Source: Colwellia sp. 39_35_sub15_T18 (GTDB lineage Bacteria; Pseudomonadota; Gammaproteobacteria; Enterobacterales; Alteromonadaceae). Taken from it: a DNA stretch of 52,153 nucleotides. Positions 17,533 to 25,530 of the stretch are shown here, piece by piece. A program made the translations under genes and the position numbers. Positions within the stretch are counted from its first letter, which is position 1. The number at the start of each line of letters is the position of its first letter. The notes under the pieces are model-generated. The model was not told the DNA's origin. It ran no database searches and was given only the letters and a program-made list of their open reading frames with translations. The DNA lies in the NCBI GenBank assembly GCA_002162675.1, contig MAAE01000022.1:1-52153 (forward strand), read 5' to 3'.

Positions 17533-19006
17533 TTATTTAATGGCTGTAAGGTTTTGAAATTCTTCTAGTGCAAATTGGTCGGTCATACCACTGGTATAAT
17601 CGATTAGTAACCGAGTTCTTGCATATAACTCCATCATTTTATCATTATTAGAAGGTGATCTATTAGAGAATACTTCTTTTATGTCCTCTTTATACTGCCT
17701 TTATGCTTGCTTGATAATTTGTGGTAAAGCCTAGTTTCAATTGGGTGTGATTTTAAGGTGTTATTTTCAACTAAATCTTTGAATTCAGTGTAAGTTAATT
17801 CAATAAGAGGTGTGTATATATTGAGCAAACCAGAGATTACAGCAAATCCTTTTAGCTCAAGGTTTTCGACTTCTCGGTGATTGAACACGTTATTTACAGC
17901 TATTTTTCTGAAAGTCTCAGTTGCAAGGTTATATTTATCACTGCCATCTAAGAGTGATTCATCTAACTCACCATGAAAGACTTGTTCATGGTTATCTATG
18001 AACCTTTTTGCTGCATATTTTGATAGGTCATTTACAAGCGTTGTACGTAATGTGAGTATATATGCATGTTCTTTATTATGGTCTTCGTTTAGGTAATTTT
18101 TATATGCTTTTTGGCTATTTCAAGCAGGTAACCACCTTCTACCACATCACTTTTAATATCAGGATCTTCTTTAAAATTATTCCAAGTTTTGCTTATTTCA
18201 TTGTGAAGTTGATCAACAGTTAAGATCCCCTTATCAACAGCGTCATCTAGATCGGCAATACAGTAAGAAATATCATCAGCAGCTTCCATTATGTAAGTTA
18301 AAGGGAAACGACAGCCATCCTTAATAGATAATTCTTTTTGTATATCTTCAAATAGCTTTTGTTCTGAAAAATAAAACCCTGGTTTTTTCTTTCGGTAATA
18401 GAACGTATCTTTTTTCTTGGGCTTATCTTCGTATGCTCCGCGAGTATATTTAAGAAGGCAAGCTAATTGAGTATAGGTAAGGTTAAGTGATTGAAGGTTG
18501 TGTAACAGTCTTATTGCTTGTGCATTCCCTTCAAAGTTTGATAAATCTTTTACCAACTTATTATAATCAGGTTCATCTGAAAAGTTTGTTTTGAAGACTT
18601 TTGTAAGGGTTTTATTTCCCCATAAATTAATGGCTTCTTCACCAAAGTGCCCAAATGCTGGATTACCGATATCATGAAGTAAACAAGCAACTTCAATGGC
18701 GCTAACGAAGCCATCAATGTTTTCGGCTAAACCTAAGTTCTCAAGTTGCTCTTGTTGTGCAAGTTTTTTTAAAACAGTTTTACTGATGTATCGACCAACC
18801 TGCTGTACTTCTAATGAGTGAGTTAATCGGCTTCTTACTGCTGCATTGGTTTCTAAGGGAAATACTTGTGTCTTTTGCTGCAAGCGCCTTACAGCGGCAG
18901 AGTTAATAGCGCGACCCCGGTCACTCTCCATCTCTTCGTTGAAGCATCTTCCTTTAATTGAGGATTGTCGAGAACGAATTGTTTTTAATTTTTCACTATA
19001 GTTCAT
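17533..19006 (-). pseudogene. dgt: dGTPase (HD domain) with two frameshifts
   Basis: Three frames together spell an E. coli-type Dgt of about 490 aa. From the ATG at 19006 the first part has SDRGRAINSAAVRRLQQKTQVFPL, the metal-binding HD pair LLHDIGNPAFGHFGE (His111-Asp112), and His63 in LTHSLE. Near 18105 the frame shifts and continues as NEDHNKEHAYILTLR; near 17700 it shifts again and ends with LLIDYTSGMTDQFALEEF, the conserved C-terminal part. Dgt hydrolyses dGTP to deoxyguanosine and triphosphate and can starve phage of dNTPs. Either the gene is dead or the assembly has two indels. Confidence 0.85.
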
Positions 19007-19114
19007 AATTAAAGTCCATTTACCTGTATTTTTATTGGAAATATCTATAATCTTATTGTCAACATCAGGAACAATAAACATCTAAGTATGATAAAAGACT
19101 TTTTTATTATAAGC

Positions 19115-19142
19115 CCCTTGGGCAAGCCCAATAATATCTATT
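19115..19142. repeat. Right copy of the direct repeat with palindromic core
   Basis: This is the partner of 11281-11309, in the same orientation. The core TTGGGC-AA-GCCCAA is a perfect 6-bp dyad with a two-base spacer, followed by AATATCTATT as in the left copy. It lies about 110 bases upstream of the dGTPase start, outside the cassette. Confidence 0.7.
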
Positions 19143-19286
19143 GTGTTTGATAGTGTCCAATATTATGACTGAACCCGACCTGCTCATAAATTAGATCATG
19201 ATTAATAATATAAGGTTTAGGGAGAATGATATAAATTCCCATAATGGGTTTAATATTATAGGACATGTAAAAAAGGATAATTAAAC

Positions 19287-19496
19287 TTAAAAGAGAATTA
19301 GAACTTCAGGCTTAACTTTCAAAGCAGCACATATTTTGATAAAAAGCAAAATTCCAATATTCACCTCCCCCCTCTCTATACGGCTCACGTAGGCTTTATC
19401 TGTTCCAATTTCAAATGCTAATTCACTTTGTGACATTGCAACATTATTGCGAATATCCCTGATCCTTTTGCCGATACTTTCTAGCTCGTTAGACAT
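19287..19496 (-). CDS. XRE-family transcriptional regulator
   Basis: The segment GKRIRDIRNNVAMSQSELAFEIGTDKAYVSRIERGEVN is a standard XRE/Cro helix-turn-helix with recognition helix TDKAYVSRIER. I choose ATG 19496 (about 69 aa), since the upstream extension is hydrophobic and unlike the family. It diverges from the 19629 operon. The space between carries a strong dyad and a repeat of its half-site, so it probably represses itself and the helicase operon. Confidence 0.85.
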   Translation of the reverse strand: MSNELESIGKRIRDIRNNVAMSQSELAFEIGTDKAYVSRIERGEVNIGILLFIKICAALKVKPEVLILF

Positions 19497-19550
19497 AATA
19501 TTACACAAAATAAAAAGAGTATTTTCACACAAAAAGAATTTAAAATCGTT

Positions 19551-19606
19551 GTGTTATATTACTACTTAGTAGTAATATATTACCTGTGTTGTGTTATGTT
19601 ACTACT
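19551..19606. promoter_or_regulatory. Operator region between the XRE gene and the helicase operon
   Basis: An 11-bp inverted repeat with arms TATATTACTAC / GTAGTAATATA and spacer TTA occupies 19555-19579. The 16-base unit GTGTTATATTACTACT (19551) recurs with one change at 19591. This gives one full and one half site in the divergent promoter, as expected for dimeric XRE repressors. Confidence 0.7.
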
Positions 19607-19628
19607 TTTTGCGATGAGATTGAGATAA

Positions 19629-20162
19629 ATGAAGTTAGATGAGACGTTTAAATATATAGTTTCAAATCCAAAATTGGATCATTTTTCTGCTCTTGAACTT
19701 CGTACAGCTTATTTAATTGTAGATAAAGAGTGCAAATTATCAGCTTCAGAAACTAGACGATTTGTTTATGCTGAGCTTGTTAAACTGGTTAAGGCAGGTT
19801 GGCTCAAGAAGGTCACATCAAAGAAAAAGGGGATTACTAATTATGTTAAAACTAAACTTTTTAATTTGAATGTAGTATCTCCAATAAAACCCCTTAACAG
19901 TATTGTTCCAATAGAAGCATCAACAGAAAAATCAACAACAGTTGGAAGTATGCAGGAGCTAAACTTTCGTTTGCAAGATTATAAAAATGATCTTTTAGAA
20001 GGTCTGGGAGAAGCTGAGGAATATCGAGCATTAAGAAATGAATTTCCAGGTATGCACGATGAACTACAACCTAAATACAATAGTATTCGTGAATCTAATT
20101 CTAGACTGCTTGGAAAAATTAAAGCAATAGAAACATTAATTTTAAATAGAGAAGAGTCGTAA
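19629..20162 (+). CDS. Hypothetical winged-helix-like / coiled-coil protein (177 aa)
   Basis: The first ~75 residues (TFKYIVSN ... LVKLVKAGWLKKVTSKKKGITNYVKT) look like a winged-helix DNA-binding domain: helices followed by a Lys-rich wing. Residues 105-177 form a predicted coiled coil (SMQELNFRLQDYKNDLL ... LLGKIKAIETL). It ends two bases before the helicase ATG. It may be the DNA-recognition subunit for the helicase; this is inference from coupling, and no family name is recognised. Confidence 0.65.
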   Translation: MKLDETFKYIVSNPKLDHFSALELRTAYLIVDKECKLSASETRRFVYAELVKLVKAGWLKKVTSKKKGITNYVKTKLFNLNVVSPIKPLNSIVPIEASTEKSTTVGSMQELNFRLQDYKNDLLEGLGEAEEYRALRNEFPGMHDELQPKYNSIRESNSRLLGKIKAIETLILNREES

Positions 20163-20164
20163 TT

Positions 20165-21574
20165 ATGAAATTGAGGAGATGGCAGCAAGAGTGTATTGAT
20201 ACGGCTTTAAATAAATATTTAGCTGGGGATAAACACTTTTTAGCGTTAGCAACACCTGGCGCGGGGAAAACACATATGTCATCATCATTAGCGGAAAAAC
20301 TGATTGAATATGACATGATCGATCTAGTTATTTGTTTTGCACCATCAACAATAGTAGCCAATGATTTTGAAGAAACACTATCAATGAAATTAAATGCTAG
20401 ATTTGATGGCTTGTTAGGATCATCTGGATTGGCATCTACCTATCAGAATTTACAATATATTGATGAATCTTTCTGGAAGCTTTTAAAACAATTTAGAGTG
20501 TTTGTTATCTTTGATGAAATTCATCATTGTGCAGGTTCAAGCTTAAAAAGCGCCAATGCTTGGGGGGAAAAAATAATTGAGCATATACAAGGACAAGCAA
20601 CATACACCATCGCACTAACCGGGACTCCATGGCGCTCAGATAAGTCTCCAATTGTTTTAGCAAATTACTGTACTAAGACTAATAAAGTAATTTGTGATTA
20701 TAGTTATGGCTTGAAAGACGCGATTAAAGACAATGTTTGTAGAATGCCAGAAATTATTGCTATCGATAATGATAATATCTCTGTTACGGAAGATAACGAG
20801 CATTTTTCATTTAGCAGTTTTTTAGATTTACTTGCCCAAGCAATATTGCCTTATCAAGAAATTATTGAAAATGATGAAGTCATATTTCAACTATTAGAAA
20901 GAGCAAATAATAAGTTGCAAAAAATCCGTAATATTAATCATGATGCGGGAGGTTTGATTGTTGCTTATTCGGTAGAACATGCAAAAAGAATACAAAGAAT
21001 TCTACATGAAAAATTATCAATTATGGCGGTAGTAGTAACATATCGCGAAGATGAACCTGCTCAAATAATTCGGAATTATCGCTATAACACTAATGAGTGG
21101 ATTATTAGTGTCGGAATGATCTCTGAAGGAACTAATATCCCAAGACTTCAAGTTTGTTGTCATTTAACCAATATAAAAACAGAAATGCACTTTAGGCAAA
21201 TATTAGGCAGAATTTTAAGGTTTACCAGCTCTGAAGATCAGAGTGCAACTTTATTTATGCCAGCGGAGCCAACGCTCGTTGAATATGCATATAGAGTCAA
21301 CCAAGACGTTCCTTCGGAAGCAGATATAGTCAAATTCGAGAAAATAAATGAACACTTCAAAGTTAAACATAAAAAATTCGATGAAGGCAGTAGTGACAAA
21401 ATAGATGAAGTTCTAGATAGTTCTTTAATATCAATACTAGAAATTGATGAAAAATCATTTGACGAAGACAAGTCGTGTACAAAGAACCCACTTACCTCAG
21501 CATATGAAAAAACAGTAAATATTTTTGGTCGTTTCAAGCAAGAGAGTCTAGCTATTAATCATTTATTTAACTAA
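20165..21574 (+). CDS. DEAD/DEAH-box superfamily 2 helicase
   Basis: Helicase motifs appear in order: Walker A TPGAGKTH (30-37), DEIHHC (117-122, motif II), LTGTPWRSD (151-159, motif III), SEGTNIPRL (320-328, motif V) and FRQILGRILRF (343-353, motif VI). Gln7 or Gln8 ahead of the first helix resembles the Q motif. At 469 aa it is a compact ATP-driven translocase of the ResIII/type III restriction type without an attached nuclease. Regulation by the divergent XRE protein is likely. A role in defence is suggested by context only. Confidence 0.85.
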   Translation: MKLRRWQQECIDTALNKYLAGDKHFLALATPGAGKTHMSSSLAEKLIEYDMIDLVICFAPSTIVANDFEETLSMKLNARFDGLLGSSGLASTYQNLQYIDESFWKLLKQFRVFVIFDEIHHCAGSSLKSANAWGEKIIEHIQGQATYTIALTGTPWRSDKSPIVLANYCTKTNKVICDYSYGLKDAIKDNVCRMPEIIAIDNDNISVTEDNEHFSFSSFLDLLAQAILPYQEIIENDEVIFQLLERANNKLQKIRNINHDAGGLIVAYSVEHAKRIQRILHEKLSIMAVVVTYREDEPAQIIRNYRYNTNEWIISVGMISEGTNIPRLQVCCHLTNIKTEMHFRQILGRILRFTSSEDQSATLFMPAEPTLVEYAYRVNQDVPSEADIVKFEKINEHFKVKHKKFDEGSSDKIDEVLDSSLISILEIDEKSFDEDKSCTKNPLTSAYEKTVNIFGRFKQESLAINHLFN

Positions 21575-21710
21575 AAATGGATGTTTTTCTTTTTTATGTT
21601 AAACAATTTTTTTATTCTCAAGGTCTTAGGTGTTACTGGTTGCAGAATAGTTATTAACAGTCTCCTTGGTAAATACTTTTTATTTTATATCGTTTTTTGG
21701 TGAATTCTTT

Positions 21711-22049
21711 ATGAAAACATTTTTAAAAGAAGCAACAATTCTATCAGTTGTTGACTTTCAAAATAGTGAAAAAACTCTGCTCGGAAAATTTCTCTTTGGC
21801 TTTGTTATCAAAGATGAAACTAACCGCTTTGAGCCAAATTTTCGTGTAATCACATCAACAATTAAAACACAAAACCTCTTTGAATTTATTACGAAAAGTG
21901 GAAGTTGCTATGTAATCAATGATGATCCTACAAATTTAGATATTACGTTCGCTGAATTTGTTGTGATGCGAGAACGATTGTATTCACCTGACGACATACT
22001 AGAGTTGAGATTATTGCTGAATCACAATGATGATCGAACAATTCATTGA
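21711..22049 (+). CDS. Hypothetical protein (112 aa)
   Basis: GGTGA stands nine bases before the ATG at 21711, so I prefer this to the TTG-like upstream extension. The sequence begins MKTFLKEATILSVVDF and is beta-rich; no known motif is seen. Its stop overlaps the TTG of the next small reading frame, suggesting translational coupling in a run of short island genes. Confidence 0.6.
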   Translation: MKTFLKEATILSVVDFQNSEKTLLGKFLFGFVIKDETNRFEPNFRVITSTIKTQNLFEFITKSGSCYVINDDPTNLDITFAEFVVMRERLYSPDDILELRLLLNHNDDRTIH

Positions 22050-22288
22050 GCGATAACCAAATAAAAAATAAACAAACAGCAACAATAACCTCAATCGATG
22101 ATCACAATAAAAGTTTTGAAGTCAAAATAACTAACTGCCCCAAAGCACCTGATGCTGATGCATATGGAAATGTCTTACTTCAATTACCCAAAGAACAATT
22201 CAGTGATTATTTATAAGTTGGTGATGAAGTTGAATTCAAAAAACTGAGTGAATCTGACTTGCGATATGTTGAGGCTTTCGAAATTTAA
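22046..22288 (+). pseudogene. Small protein gene (about 80 codons) with one in-frame TAA
   Basis: A TTG at 22046 overlaps the preceding stop. The frame reads SDNQIKNKQTATITS ... LPKEQFSDYL, meets TAA at 22214-22216, then continues VGDEVEFKKLSESDLRYVEAFEI to a second TAA. Both halves have coding character, and YL-x-VGDEVEF reads as a natural join, so a single codon (perhaps AAA or CAA) seems to have become TAA. The family is unknown. Confidence 0.5.
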
Positions 22289-22421
22289 ACGTGATCTGAT
22301 TTCAGTATTAAGACGCTTAGATAAAGATGATCCCCCCTTGAAGCGCGGCATTTTAATGAACGGAGCTGGTTTTGTTTTATTGTCTGAAAAAATTAATGCG
22401 ATTACAGAATCAACTAAATAA
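22266..22421 (+). CDS. Small basic protein (51 aa)
   Basis: ATG 22266 overlaps the end of the preceding frame by 23 bases in another phase. The product MLRLSKFKRDLISVLRRLDK is basic at its N-terminus and amphipathic further on (GILMNGAGFVLLSEKINAIT). Overlap and length are typical of island small genes, but with no recognised family I cannot exclude a chance ORF. Confidence 0.4.
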   Translation: MLRLSKFKRDLISVLRRLDKDDPPLKRGILMNGAGFVLLSEKINAITESTK

Positions 22422-22470
22422 CGGAGAATAATCATGAAATATTGATGATAAATTCAGAAGGTGACTTTAT

Positions 22471-22617
22471 GTGGCTTACAGAGACGCACAGGCACTTGTG
22501 GCAACATTGTTGTCACACATTTATTGGTATGAATACAAAAATTGCATTTATGAAGATGAGCTTGTTTGTTTTGTTGAGTCTCAATGTAATCAAAGTATAT
22601 TTAAAGAACTAGCATAG
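22471..22617 (+). CDS. Small protein (48 aa, GTG start)
   Basis: AGAAGG stands nine bases before GTG 22471, a good ribosome site. The product begins AYRDAQALVATLLSHIYWYE and contains two cysteines; it is acidic. The reading frame has good coding character, but no family is recognised. Confidence 0.45.
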   Translation: MAYRDAQALVATLLSHIYWYEYKNCIYEDELVCFVESQCNQSIFKELA

Positions 22618-22632
22618 TCTGATATGAAGGGG

Positions 22633-22797
22633 TTATTTGAAAGTTACTCTAACAAGCGAGTTTTTAGCACGACGAACTTGTCCATAAGAACAGCTTCTCG
22701 CTTGTTCAGCGGGAAGAATATATATGTTTTTAGCATATAAGTTTTGACTATTAAGCTTTTCTGCTACTGCTTTTGAATAACTAATTTTATCAGACAT
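22633..22797 (-). CDS. Small basic protein (54 aa) on the opposite strand
   Basis: The reading frame MSDKISYSKAVAEKLNSQNL ... VRRAKNSLVRVTFK is compact, well composed and ends in a basic tail. It is the only minus-strand gene in this stretch. No family is recognised, and no clear ribosome site is seen in the bases before the ATG. Confidence 0.5.
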   Translation of the reverse strand: MSDKISYSKAVAEKLNSQNLYAKNIYILPAEQARSCSYGQVRRAKNSLVRVTFK

Positions 22798-22887
22798 AGT
22801 CTAAATTCACTTTTTAATTTGAATGTTCTTGTCTTTATTACAACACAAAAAGACTAAAAATCAAGCATTGAATAACTGAGGATAACC

Positions 22888-23472
22888 ATAAAAAATTTTG
22901 AAGACAAAGTTGTTAAAGTTATCTCTAAGCTTGTATGTGACACTTGTGGTGAAGAAGCTAATCCAGAAGATTATTCTTTTCATGAATTTATTAGTGTTAA
23001 TCATCGTTGTGGCTATGGCTCAATTCATGGCGATGGCAACCAATTTAGCATTGACCTCTGCCAACAGTGCTTTGCTGACTTGTGCGGAGATAGTTTAACT
23101 ATTACAGAGCCTAGCGATGAAAAGCATGATAGTAATTTAAGAATTACAGCAGGAGATATTTTGTTAGCAAATAAAATAACTAATCATCACGAGCTTGATG
23201 TTGCTCTTGGGCGTGTAGAAGAATTATGGGGCGCTCAACAGTTTAGCGAACAAGGAAATGAGCTTGAACAGCTTGCTGATTTAATCTGTGCTTACGAAGG
23301 AAAAAGCTGGGATAGCTATTTTAACAAAGTAGGTGCTGCATCCGATGACTTAATTGCTGATCGTGACGATATAATGAAACAAAAAGCTATTGCAAGGCAT
23401 ATTTTATCTGGAACTAAAGTTAATAACGATGAAGATGACAATGAGTCTATGAAAAGAGGTATCGATGAATAG
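22888..23472 (+). CDS. Zinc-ribbon / HigA-like antitoxin-type protein with apparent ATA start
   Basis: The frame opens right after an in-frame TAA with GAGG five bases before ATA at 22888. Residues 17-67 hold a zinc ribbon: Cys17-Cys20 (CDTC) and Cys58-Cys61 (CQQC), with a conserved-looking HRCGYGSIHGDGNQ between. Residues about 85-130 (HELDVALGRVEELWGAQ ... ELEQLADLICAYEGKSW) resemble the N-terminal helices of HigA antitoxins. No ATG, and no GTG or TTG before about residue 65, is in frame. Either ATA is the start or the gene lost its ATG by one base change. Confidence 0.6.
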   Translation: MKNFEDKVVKVISKLVCDTCGEEANPEDYSFHEFISVNHRCGYGSIHGDGNQFSIDLCQQCFADLCGDSLTITEPSDEKHDSNLRITAGDILLANKITNHHELDVALGRVEELWGAQQFSEQGNELEQLADLICAYEGKSWDSYFNKVGAASDDLIADRDDIMKQKAIARHILSGTKVNNDEDDNESMKRGIDE

Positions 23473-23572
23473 TTTATGGGTTACCTTTATAAATAATGGG
23501 TTTAATATCAAATTGAATTGACCTGTCACACAGATCATATATTAATTAGTGCAAAATTCGTATGAACGATGG

Positions 23573-23610
23573 TATAATAGGACATTATAGAGAGTTTATA
23601 TATAAACTCT
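23573..23610 (+). promoter_or_regulatory. TATAAT promoter element and 20-bp palindrome ahead of the Fic pair
   Basis: A perfect TATAAT lies at 23573-23578 and the perfect palindrome AGAGTTTATATATAAACTCT at 23591-23610, about where transcription would begin. This is the usual place for an autoregulatory operator of a toxin-antitoxin pair. The -35 is weak. Confidence 0.6.
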
Positions 23611-23640
23611 TATTTAAATATTAACTTTGAGTTTAATAAT

Positions 23641-23796
23641 ATGCCAATTTCTAGTTTACGTAATATTAAAGAAGCGATTGCTAATAATTTATTAGAAGGT
23701 TTATCTGTAAATAAAGAATTATTAGCAAAACTAGAAGAAGCTTTGGAAAATCCTGCCATTACAACAACAGATTTAATTAAGCAATTTGTTAACTAG
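23641..23796 (+). CDS. Probable Fic-associated antitoxin (51 aa)
   Basis: A 51-aa helical protein, MPISSLRNIKEAIANNLLEG ... LIKQFVN, ending 11 bases inside the Fic gene. Size, position and overlap are those of class I Fic antitoxins, which inhibit Fic by an S/T-x3-E-G/N helix. Ser22-x3-Glu26 near SVNKELL is a near match without the final Gly/Asn, so the inhibitory motif is not proven. It is transcribed from the promoter and palindrome just upstream. Confidence 0.65.
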   Translation: MPISSLRNIKEAIANNLLEGLSVNKELLAKLEEALENPAITTTDLIKQFVN

Positions 23797-24388
23797 TTCG
23801 CTCTTATTGGGTTGCGATCCAGAATATTATCCTAATACTAATACACATATAAACAGATTAGCAATTAAAGACTCTAAGATTTTATTAGAAAAGGAGAATA
23901 ACGCTTCTCTATTAAGAGCTATAGAACTCTACGAAACCCCATCCCTTGTTAGCAATAAATTTGATTTTGAAACTTTAAAAAACATTCACTTTCACCTATT
24001 TCAAGATATTTATGATTGGGCCGGAATACCTAGGAATTATCCCGTAAAGAAAGGTTTTAGTATTTTTACCCCCCCTGAAGATTTTGCTACAGCAATACCT
24101 GTTGTTTTTTCTGCCGTAGAAGAATATAAAAGTGAATATAAAAGTAAAAATGATATTGTATTGTTAGCTAAAGTTTTTCGATTGTTAAATAAGTTTCACC
24201 CTTTTCCAGAAGGGAATGGTCGAACACAAAGGATCTTTATTCGTCTACTTGGGCATACTAAAGGATGGGATTTAACTTTTGAAAAAATGCCTCAGTGGGA
24301 AATGGTTGAAATTTGTAAGCAAGCCCATGAAATGAACTTAGAGCCAATGAATGCATTATTCGAGAGAATTATGGAATCTATTGATTAA
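23786..24388 (+). CDS. Fic/Doc-family protein, AMPylase-type toxin
   Basis: The catalytic Fic motif HPFPEGNGRTQR (residues 138-149) is intact, with the flap region YPVKKGFSIFTPP (about 85-97) before it. Fic proteins transfer AMP from ATP to protein hydroxyls, often disabling topoisomerases or other targets. The 200-aa length is complete. The start is a TTG overlapping the antitoxin gene, implying low, coupled translation, as expected for a toxin. Confidence 0.88.
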   Translation: MLTSSLLLGCDPEYYPNTNTHINRLAIKDSKILLEKENNASLLRAIELYETPSLVSNKFDFETLKNIHFHLFQDIYDWAGIPRNYPVKKGFSIFTPPEDFATAIPVVFSAVEEYKSEYKSKNDIVLLAKVFRLLNKFHPFPEGNGRTQRIFIRLLGHTKGWDLTFEKMPQWEMVEICKQAHEMNLEPMNALFERIMESID

Positions 24389-24398
24389 TCATACTTCT

Positions 24399-24530
24399 CT
24401 AAAGTTTAAACCTAATTTGATTACTCATAGACTCAATATTTGCAAGTAATGGTTTCAGTTCAGCCGCAATATCTAGGTACTCCTGAGTTTTTCCCTCAGC
24501 GGGATAGACTTCAAAAATTACAGCAATCAT
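24399..24530 (-). pseudogene. N-terminal fragment of an antibiotic biosynthesis monooxygenase-family gene
   Basis: AAAGGAATATAATC precedes ATG 24530. The frame MIAVIFEVYPAEGKTQEYLD ... ANIESM matches the opening of small ABM-domain monooxygenases (about 100 aa), then diverges and stops after 43 codons. The lost C-terminal half and the position only 10 bases from the Fic stop suggest the island joined or deleted the host gene here. Confidence 0.65.
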
Positions 24531-24660
24531 GATTATATTCCTTTAGTGTGTGAAAACGTCTCATTATGACTATAAATCGTGTGATTGGAAATCTGTTTTA
24601 TCGTTTACAAAAGTATGTTTTTATATGATAAAGACCATAATCAAACAAAATAAGTAAACG

Positions 24661-24843
24661 TTGCCTCTGCCACCACTGCTATCGGTACCTTTTACGCTTA
24701 ACGGTCGTGAATTTCACTTTTGTCGTTGTCCTTATTGTTTGGATACCTTTCAAAATGACCCGCAATATTACATCGACAGGCTGATAGGAAAAACAGACTT
24801 TAATGGGCTGTTTTCCAATGACGTAAAAGCTTGTTGTCATTGA
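24661..24843 (+). CDS. YHS/TRASH-like metal-binding small protein (60 aa), start uncertain
   Basis: The stretch FTLNGREFHFCRCPYCLDTF followed by QNDPQYYIDRLIG has the layout of the C-terminal half of a YHS/TRASH domain (G-x-x-YFC-x-x-C-x-x-x-F-x-x-DPxxY). A final CCH could add ligands. The TTG at 24661 directly follows an in-frame TAA two codons before, so the N-terminal Cys pair of a normal YHS is missing and the gene may be truncated. It lies at the edge of the metal-resistance region, fitting copper/heavy-metal handling. Confidence 0.5.
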   Translation: MPLPPLLSVPFTLNGREFHFCRCPYCLDTFQNDPQYYIDRLIGKTDFNGLFSNDVKACCH

Positions 24844-24886
24844 GGTAATAACTTCATTTGATGGTGTCGAAGATTCCCAATTGAAT

Positions 24887-25342
24887 TTAGCAATAAGACT
24901 TAATGCTCTTCTCTGCAAGTTTTATTTCTTTTAGTCGTTCTTTCTCGGGCATGACATAAGCCCCTTGCGTATCATCACTGCGTATTCTGACCCTTTGGTG
25001 ACTCTTATAAAGAATCAAATTTTTCTGTGCAATTTCACAGTTTTCTTTGTACCGTTTCTTCATTTTTACTTGCTGTTTCTGATTTTTTCGCAAGTTTTTT
25101 TTCTCAGTTATATACTTATCAATTTCTATCGACCAATTTTTCAACTTTTCGTCTTTTAGTATGGGTAAAGGCATTTGTTCAATTGTGATCTCGAAACTTT
25201 TAACTTTATCTTCAGGAGGAAATTGAGAATAATGAATTTCCTCAGACTTATCTTTCCAGCTGTAAATTTCGATAGTTTGAGATGTGGCAATAACGTCCAC
25301 TGAATAAAGAGAAATATAAAGCAATAAATAACGTAAAATCAT
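24887..25342 (-). CDS. DUF4124-type periplasmic protein
   Basis: AGGAG eight bases before the ATG at 25342 supports this start. A signal-like segment (ILRYLLLYISLYSVDVIA) precedes the DUF4124 pattern IEIYSWKDKSEEIHYSQFPP (Y-x-W-x-D ... hYS-x-x-P). The rest is a long Lys/Glu-rich helix. DUF4124 proteins are periplasmic and of unknown role. It is downstream of the cytochrome gene, on the same strand. Confidence 0.75.
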   Translation of the reverse strand: MILRYLLLYISLYSVDVIATSQTIEIYSWKDKSEEIHYSQFPPEDKVKSFEITIEQMPLPILKDEKLKNWSIEIDKYITEKKNLRKNQKQQVKMKKRYKENCEIAQKNLILYKSHQRVRIRSDDTQGAYVMPEKERLKEIKLAEKSIKSYC

Positions 25343-25530
25343 AATAACCGCTCCTATCTTTTTATTTAACACCATAACTAGTGTGACGTGATAAAAATCA
25401 CTTTATAAGAATTAAATTAAAAACATAAGCTTAAAAGCATTTAGCTAAGATTGTTAATTCCTAATAAACCTCTAACTACAATAAACTATATACATAAACT
25501 ACTAATTTGGACAATATCTCAAATGTTGAT

